DNA of 64,000 nucleotides. It comes from Dipylidium caninum. Its lineage: Eukaryota; Platyhelminthes; Cestoda; Cyclophyllidea; Dipylidiidae. This document shows, one piece after another, positions 58,701 through 64,000 of this stretch. The notes under the pieces are model-generated. The model searched no databases and had not been told where the DNA came from. It saw only the letters and a program-made list of their open reading frames with translations. Within the stretch, counting starts at the first letter, position 1. Each line of letters opens with the position of its first letter. Where the stretch lies: assembly GCA_017562135.1 (NCBI GenBank), contig QEYB01001642.1:930001-994000 (forward strand). The letters run 5' to 3'. The translations under genes were made by a program, and so were the position numbers.

Positions 58701-61700
58701 AACTGTCACACAGATCAGTTATACTCAGGCCACCGTGCAGCCCCGTGATGCATGAGTGTTACCTTTCTGCAGATCACTAATCGGAACGTCAACGGTCACG
58801 ACGTGGCAAGTCTACCATGCCCGCGTCACAAGAAGCATGACCGCGGAAGTGGCCGGACTAACGAGGATGCGTCACCTTGGCGTTGAGCGAATTATAGTTG
58901 CTATGACTGACAGAGAAAGTGTCCCACTTGTTTCAGTCTAATTTTAAAAGTTTGGTTATTCCGCGGTCTGTTAATTGCTTAAGTAAATTTTCAATTCCCC
59001 AAACTTAGTATTGTGACCATCTTAAACTTAAATTCATCTATCGCCAGAAGTAATCATAATTTCAACGATCGGGAAGCGCCTACAACGCTAGGAAAAAAAC
59101 TCTTCCGCTTGATTTGTTGAAGCGAAATAAAGAATTAAAGGTGGTCAAAAACAACAGGTTATAGACGTAAAAAGCCCTTAGCCGGAGTGTCGCCTTCGTC
59201 TTGGAAAGGAGCTCTAGATGCAAATTATAAGCAGATTAGACAAAGTGAGATTGCAAGGTAGCATATGAAGTGGGCGCTGTTGCGAGGCAGACAGCATTGT
59301 AGACGTTGAAGACGCAGATCATGATATATTGGTAGTGTCTTCATATAATGCCAGAAAATTAAATATTCCCGGAGGAAAGCGACTGGTATTTGTGGTTTTC
59401 TTGGCCTAGGGAGATAGGCACAGTTGCTGAGATCAGTGTAATTTGGGCAGTACGGCTCGAGGGGTGGAGTCGCATACCGAAAAGTGTTGTTTGTAAAAGA
59501 ATCATCACTGCGCGGTGAGTGGTAAGTCGGAAATACTATTCCTACTTGAAACACATCACACATACTTTAGGGTTTGTAATTAAAAAAAACTGTTATTATT
59601 TTCATCCAAATTGACTGCGCGTAATTGATGAAATTTGTAGGAAAGAAGTTGCCCTGACAACCGAAGCAGCAGAGGAGATGAAAAATGTCAGGGGAGGCGA
59701 CAACCAATTGCTTTTGCAGATGACTTTTTGCAAAAATCGACATCAGATTCGGGCCATCGGTATACATGACTACCCTCTCGGTCAGAATTTGCGCGTTACA
59801 CGCAATAAATGGAGATTTTGAAAAGTAGTTGCAGAATTATTTCGACTCGACTTAGCGGTAGGCCCCTCTTGGGTGCATAACGAAAGCAGAGCGCAAAGTT
59901 TAGTGTATGGCGAATGAGCGGTTGATGGAGGTTCAGCCAAACAGTGGTGGGGAAGGTGGGAGAGCAGAGTGGAGTATTTTGGTGACGGTGCTGTGAGGAC
60001 AGCAACCACCCGCTCCCTCAACCGTCGTCACATTCGCCGTAGCGAGTAGGTGCGACGGGGAAGGGGGGAGGGAGGGGCGACGCCAGTTAAGAGAGCCTCG
60101 ACTCAACTCTGCGAAAGTCCAAACGATGAACGAAAAGCGCACGGGACAGGAGACGTGGACTGACCAGTCCCCAGGGGAGGCGCACGAATGAGCAGCGTCT
60201 TACTGCGAATGAAATTCTGGCCGACCTTTTGAACACTGACCACGTCGAAGAAACTCATCCCTCGAAATAAGCACCACAGTAGACTCGCACGAGAGACTGC
60301 TCCTGTATCCCAGGTTTTTAAAAGTGCATCCGAGGTAAAAGCGGTAAACTCACATTCAAAGTTGAATTAATTATGAGGATAGGAGAGCGACCATTCAAGG
60401 TAATATGAAGAGTCGAAGCATGGCTCAACTCTGCCTCACACTGGTTTTCGCCGCAGATTTTATCGCCACTCCGCAGGTGTAAATAAGTTACACCGGAAAA
60501 AAAGGCGAGTTGCGTAACTGTCCTAAGTTCCAGTCGGGAGAAAGTGTTTTGTCTTCGAAGGCTAAAAAGGCCATCCCTGAAGGGAAGAAACGAGGATGCG
60601 AAAAAGGTCCCATTTCGACCAGCGAATCAACAATTTTCTTACTTCGTTTCAGAGAAATAATTTGAGAAAACAAAATTGAGTTTTACAAGTCCAAAATGCC
60701 ACAAAAACAACAGTGTCCGTTGCGTCGGAGAAATATGGGAATCACATAAATGGCCTTGGGTAGCAGAGATCGGCAAAATTAAACCTCATCTCAGGGGCAA
60801 AGACAGAAAAATCTACACACTACGGAAATGTATGGTTTGACAGACCGTTGAAAGGGGCTAGTGCAACATTTGGCAAGGTTTTTAGCACAGAAGTAAGTCT
60901 GCACTCCGGTAACCAGCCTAGCTAAGAGAGGGGAGAAAAGTAAATGTGAACAGCCTCTAAATCCCCTGGGTAAATTGTTTTTAGGCAAAAAAACCCGATC
61001 AACTGAGACTTATTGGAAGGAGCTCGTTCAAAGGGATGAGGGGTGGACGGAGGAACGGGCAATCCTTTGGCTGCCGTGTGGTAGACACTCGAGAATTGAG
61101 GAGACGGATAACAGCAGACTGACTGCAACGATTCGAGGCGGAGGGTAGGGTAAATGAGGGTCAAGTAGTTAAAACTATGCGATCTAAGGGTCTCGAGATT
61201 TTAAACAAACACGCCTAAAAGAGGCATTTGAAAGGCATTAGTTTTCATTTATAAACGGGCTACGGAGAAAACCAGCAGCGCGTGAGTGGGAAGGCAAAAA
61301 ACGTGTCCAAAGCAGCAGTGAATCAAAATGTTAGTGGCATTCCGCCGACCAATGACTAGACTGGTGAAAAAAACAAGTCCGTACAAAATGAATCATGTCA
61401 ACTAACTCGTCCAAAAGTTGTTTCCTAAAGAATGCCGTCATGAATAGAGTTAGTCGTCAGGATAATGCGGTAAGCGGTGTGAATTCGTAGCAAACGGGTT
61501 ACGAGGAGTAATCGTACTGTTCCGAGAACAGTTTTGCACAGAATAGGCTGTGGAGAGGCTGGAGTAATGCACCAGAACGAGAAGAAAATTACAATCAACA
61601 GCAGAGTGAGCAAAAATGCAGGGACCCGGTGAACAGTAGAAGACTTTGCTGAAGAAAATGAGGTGAATGACAAGAATGATAAATATTTGTGGTCCGTGCA

Positions 61701-63276
61701 GCTAACTCAAAAGTTTGTAGACCCGTTACATTCACCGAACCTCGAAATAGTTGACTGGTAGGGGGAGGGGAGAAAGCGTAGCGGTTTAAGGGGTGAGTTG
61801 AGGGCACGAAACTGAAAGAGGCTATGATGGATGATTTCAGCACTAAGGCGGACCGAAAAGGCAAAAAATCGCGAGTCTATGGCGTGGAGCCGTTGCCGAA
61901 GCAAGGGCCATTGCTGCGGGACCGGACGCCCACAGGGAGAGGAGGACGAGGGGGAATGAGTCACCATGGCCGTACCCCTCGGGGAGTCAACGCTGGGCAG
62001 AGTTTCCAAAAGGGGAGCCGACGCGAATCAGCGTAAATTTTCTGGCCCCACGGTTGCCCCATGCTGCTAGCACCTCACAACCGTGTGCCCTAGTGAGCCA
62101 CACGACTTGAGAGGACTTTGCTTAAACGTAAGCAAATCGGTGCGAAAACACATGACCTGGTGACTTGCACATCAGAACACTAACCATCACTGGGCGCTTG
62201 AGTAGTGGCGTCGACCAACCAATGGACGCTCTCGACAGACACCAGAGTAGTTTTGCAGCAAAAACAAGGGGGTAAAGTGGATAACTTCACTTAAAAGCAT
62301 GAATTCTTTCAATGAAGAGGGTACATGGACGTGGAAACGAACTTTTGAGTGGAGACTCGGCCACCGGTAGGGCACCAGTGGCCAACATTGTCAAAGTTGT
62401 CGAATATGGATAGCAGGCTTTGAGAGCGAGAGGTCGAGAGAATGAACCAAAACAAAGATTTAGGGTTTAAATGCGGTAAAGAAGAAACCCTCAGCGAAAG
62501 GGAGAAAGGGAAAGGTGCAAAACATATTACTTAAATAGGATTTGATAGCCAAACTCCGGCATTATAGGTAGAAGCTTTATGGAGGTGGCTTATTCTACAC
62601 AAAAAAAGAGATGCGCTAATGATGCCTAAAAGGCCGGAAAACGTCAAGTTCTAAAGTAATTACTTAGAGCGACTGCGTAATTGCACTGTTAATTAAGACA
62701 ACATAGTGAAAAGTCCGAAAGGTAAGTGAAAAAGAAGAGCTTTAACCACAATAGCTCAATTTATGCATGTGTGTGAAATGCCTACCAAGAGGACAAAGAG
62801 GAGGATGAATGGAAAAACGGAACAGTTAGATTGTATTAACAGGTCTGGATCGCAACTATTCCACAAAAATTTCGGTTAACCACTAAAACAACGCACCTCA
62901 GGAAATAAGGAAAGCAACGCGAAACCGGAACTAGGATCAAGTGTTCCGCGGAACAAGCCTCAGATACGAAAAATGTGCGGGCTACTCACCCGGGATTCTG
63001 AACCTGTTCGCGAAGGGTGCGAACCGCGTCGTCGTTGCTCATATCTTCGAAGGAGATGCCATTGACCTCCAAGATCATGTCCCCTGGCTCGATGCGACCG
63101 TCGTGCGCGACGGCGCCCCCCTTCATGATAGAGCCGACATAGATGCCATCGTCGCCCGATTTGGTCGACTGGCCCACGATGGAGATGCCGAGAAAGTTCA
63201 CTGAATCCATATTCAGGGTTACGGTGATTATGTTGAGAGACATTGTGGAGTCAGTTATGCTGCTGAATGAGGATGC
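55726..63276 (-). CDS. DVL: Dishevelled (segment polarity protein), 3' part
   Basis: Six exons in phase encode the last 610 residues: 63276-62990, 58195-57754, 57211-57025, 56949-56782, 56702-56379, 56150-55726. Dishevelled carries Wnt signals from Frizzled to the beta-catenin and planar-polarity branches in the cytoplasm. The first exon holds the PDZ domain ([53 protein letters not shown]), completed by [11 protein letters not shown] linker rich in Ser, Gly and Gln ([12 protein letters not shown]) follows. The DEP domain spans 57211-56782 ([53 protein letters not shown]). The C-terminal region is low-complexity, with a polyproline stretch, and ends in LYLNS without the usual vertebrate ending. 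The N-terminal DIX domain is not seen and should lie beyond 64000. The intron 62989-58196 is 4.8 kb. Confidence 0.95.
58196..62989. other. Long Dishevelled intron, no gene recognised
   Basis: This 4.8 kb intron separates the PDZ exon from its last strand. The longest minus-strand ORF is at 59225-59563; it has no recognisable motif. No mobile element or RNA gene was identified. Confidence 0.6.
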
Positions 63277-63373
63277 CTGGGTGCCAAATAGGAGATGACA
63301 ATTACAATCTGATGTCACTGCTGCTGCAACATTCCGACGCGCTTTCGCATCCATTCCAAACCCTCACCGCCAG

Positions 63374-63407
63374 ACATTAACGCCGAATAAACATTAACGC
63401 CGAATAA
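63374..63407. repeat. 17-base tandem duplication, two copies
   Basis: The unit ACATTAACGCCGAATAA is present twice head to tail without mismatch, just upstream of the Dishevelled PDZ exon, in intron sequence. It is unrelated in sequence to the 17-base duplication at 4978-5011. Confidence 0.9.
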
Positions 63408-64000
63408 ACGTGAGATCTTTGAAAACAAATTACTTTAGCGCCGAAACATGGCCCGGTGAAGGGACTAAAAACGTGTTGCAATATCCCACTATCGATGCAC
63501 TCCACTTACGGAGGATAACGTGTGCACATAAAACTGAAGAAGAAATTGTAAGTGGAAAAGATTTTTTAGTGGAACGGAGAAATGCATCACTCATATCGGC
63601 GCAGATGTCACGATAATTACAGAAAGCATTTCATAATTTCAGCGAAAAAGATGATAATTAGGGGGGGACGAAGAGAATCACAGGGAGTTGATGGGCTGAG
63701 TGAATTTTGACACGAGGGGTTGCGAGAGGAGAGGAGATGAGGGAGAAATGAAGACAAGTGCCCATTCACAGCCATTACCCCCACACCTAAATAACATCAG
63801 TAGGAAGACCGCCACCAGAGAGCGGAGGTCAGAAAGGAGTTGGAGAGAGGCCAACAGACGGATTGTGCAACAGGCATGCCAATCAAGGGATGCTAAATTA
63901 GCGGTAAGCCTTGCCCGGGCAAAAGGCGACGTGTAATAAAGGGAAAGAACTGGTGACAGAGGAAATACGGGGGGACAGCCTGAATGTCAAAAAAGTGACG
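63408..64000. other. Dishevelled intron sequence at window edge
   Basis: No upstream Dishevelled exon could be recognised here on the minus strand; the exon before the PDZ domain probably lies beyond the window. A plus-strand ORF at 63700-63936 has no recognisable content. Confidence 0.5.

Noticed and set aside
1..64000. CRISPR array, tRNA, rRNA or prokaryotic operon features
   Set aside because: No regularly spaced repeats, no tRNA-like T-arm with cloverleaf, no rRNA similarity, and genes are clearly intron-split.

Overview
This is eukaryotic nuclear DNA. Its genes are split into many exons with GT-AG introns, three of them only 34-36 bases long. The gene set (HERC-type ubiquitin ligase, ribosomal protein uL13, Dishevelled, a ZP-domain membrane protein, a decayed mariner) is metazoan. 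Tiny introns beside introns of about 0.1-5 kb suggest a flatworm, most likely a tapeworm; that is inference, not proof. No operon, CRISPR array, rRNA or tRNA gene was recognised.

Positions 1 to about 36,000 are visibly GC-rich. The supported content is a 23-exon minus-strand gene (19809 to 6200). Its predicted product is a type I membrane protein of about 1264 residues: signal peptide, several cysteine-rich EB/EGF-like modules, a complete zona pellucida (ZP) domain, a stalk, one membrane helix and a long tyrosine-bearing tail. I assembled it by hand; splice phases agree at every junction and the sum is an intact frame, but one junction needs a GC-AG intron. A second, partial membrane-protein gene lies just upstream on the same strand (21114 to 20479). 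The rest of this half (1-6.2 kb, 21-36 kb) has only short, overlapping ORFs with no recognisable product.

Positions from about 36,000 to 64,000 are AT-richer and hold three conserved genes. A HERC4-like E3 ubiquitin ligase fills 52872 to 39103 on the minus strand in 18 exons, with a seven-blade RCC1-like propeller and a HECT domain with its catalytic cysteine. A degenerate mariner transposase lies in one of its introns. RPL13A (uL13) runs on the plus strand from 54475 to 55188, divergent from HERC4. The minus-strand 3' part of Dishevelled (PDZ, Q-rich linker, DEP, low-complexity C-terminus) runs from 63276 to 55726 and meets RPL13A tail to tail; its DIX domain lies beyond the window.

The genes do not form one pathway. 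HERC4 and RPL13A are housekeeping-like, Dishevelled is the Wnt transducer, and the ZP protein is probably a surface or matrix component that may also signal through its tail. The ZP gene, its membrane-protein neighbour and the compositional boundary near 36 kb are the least expected parts.
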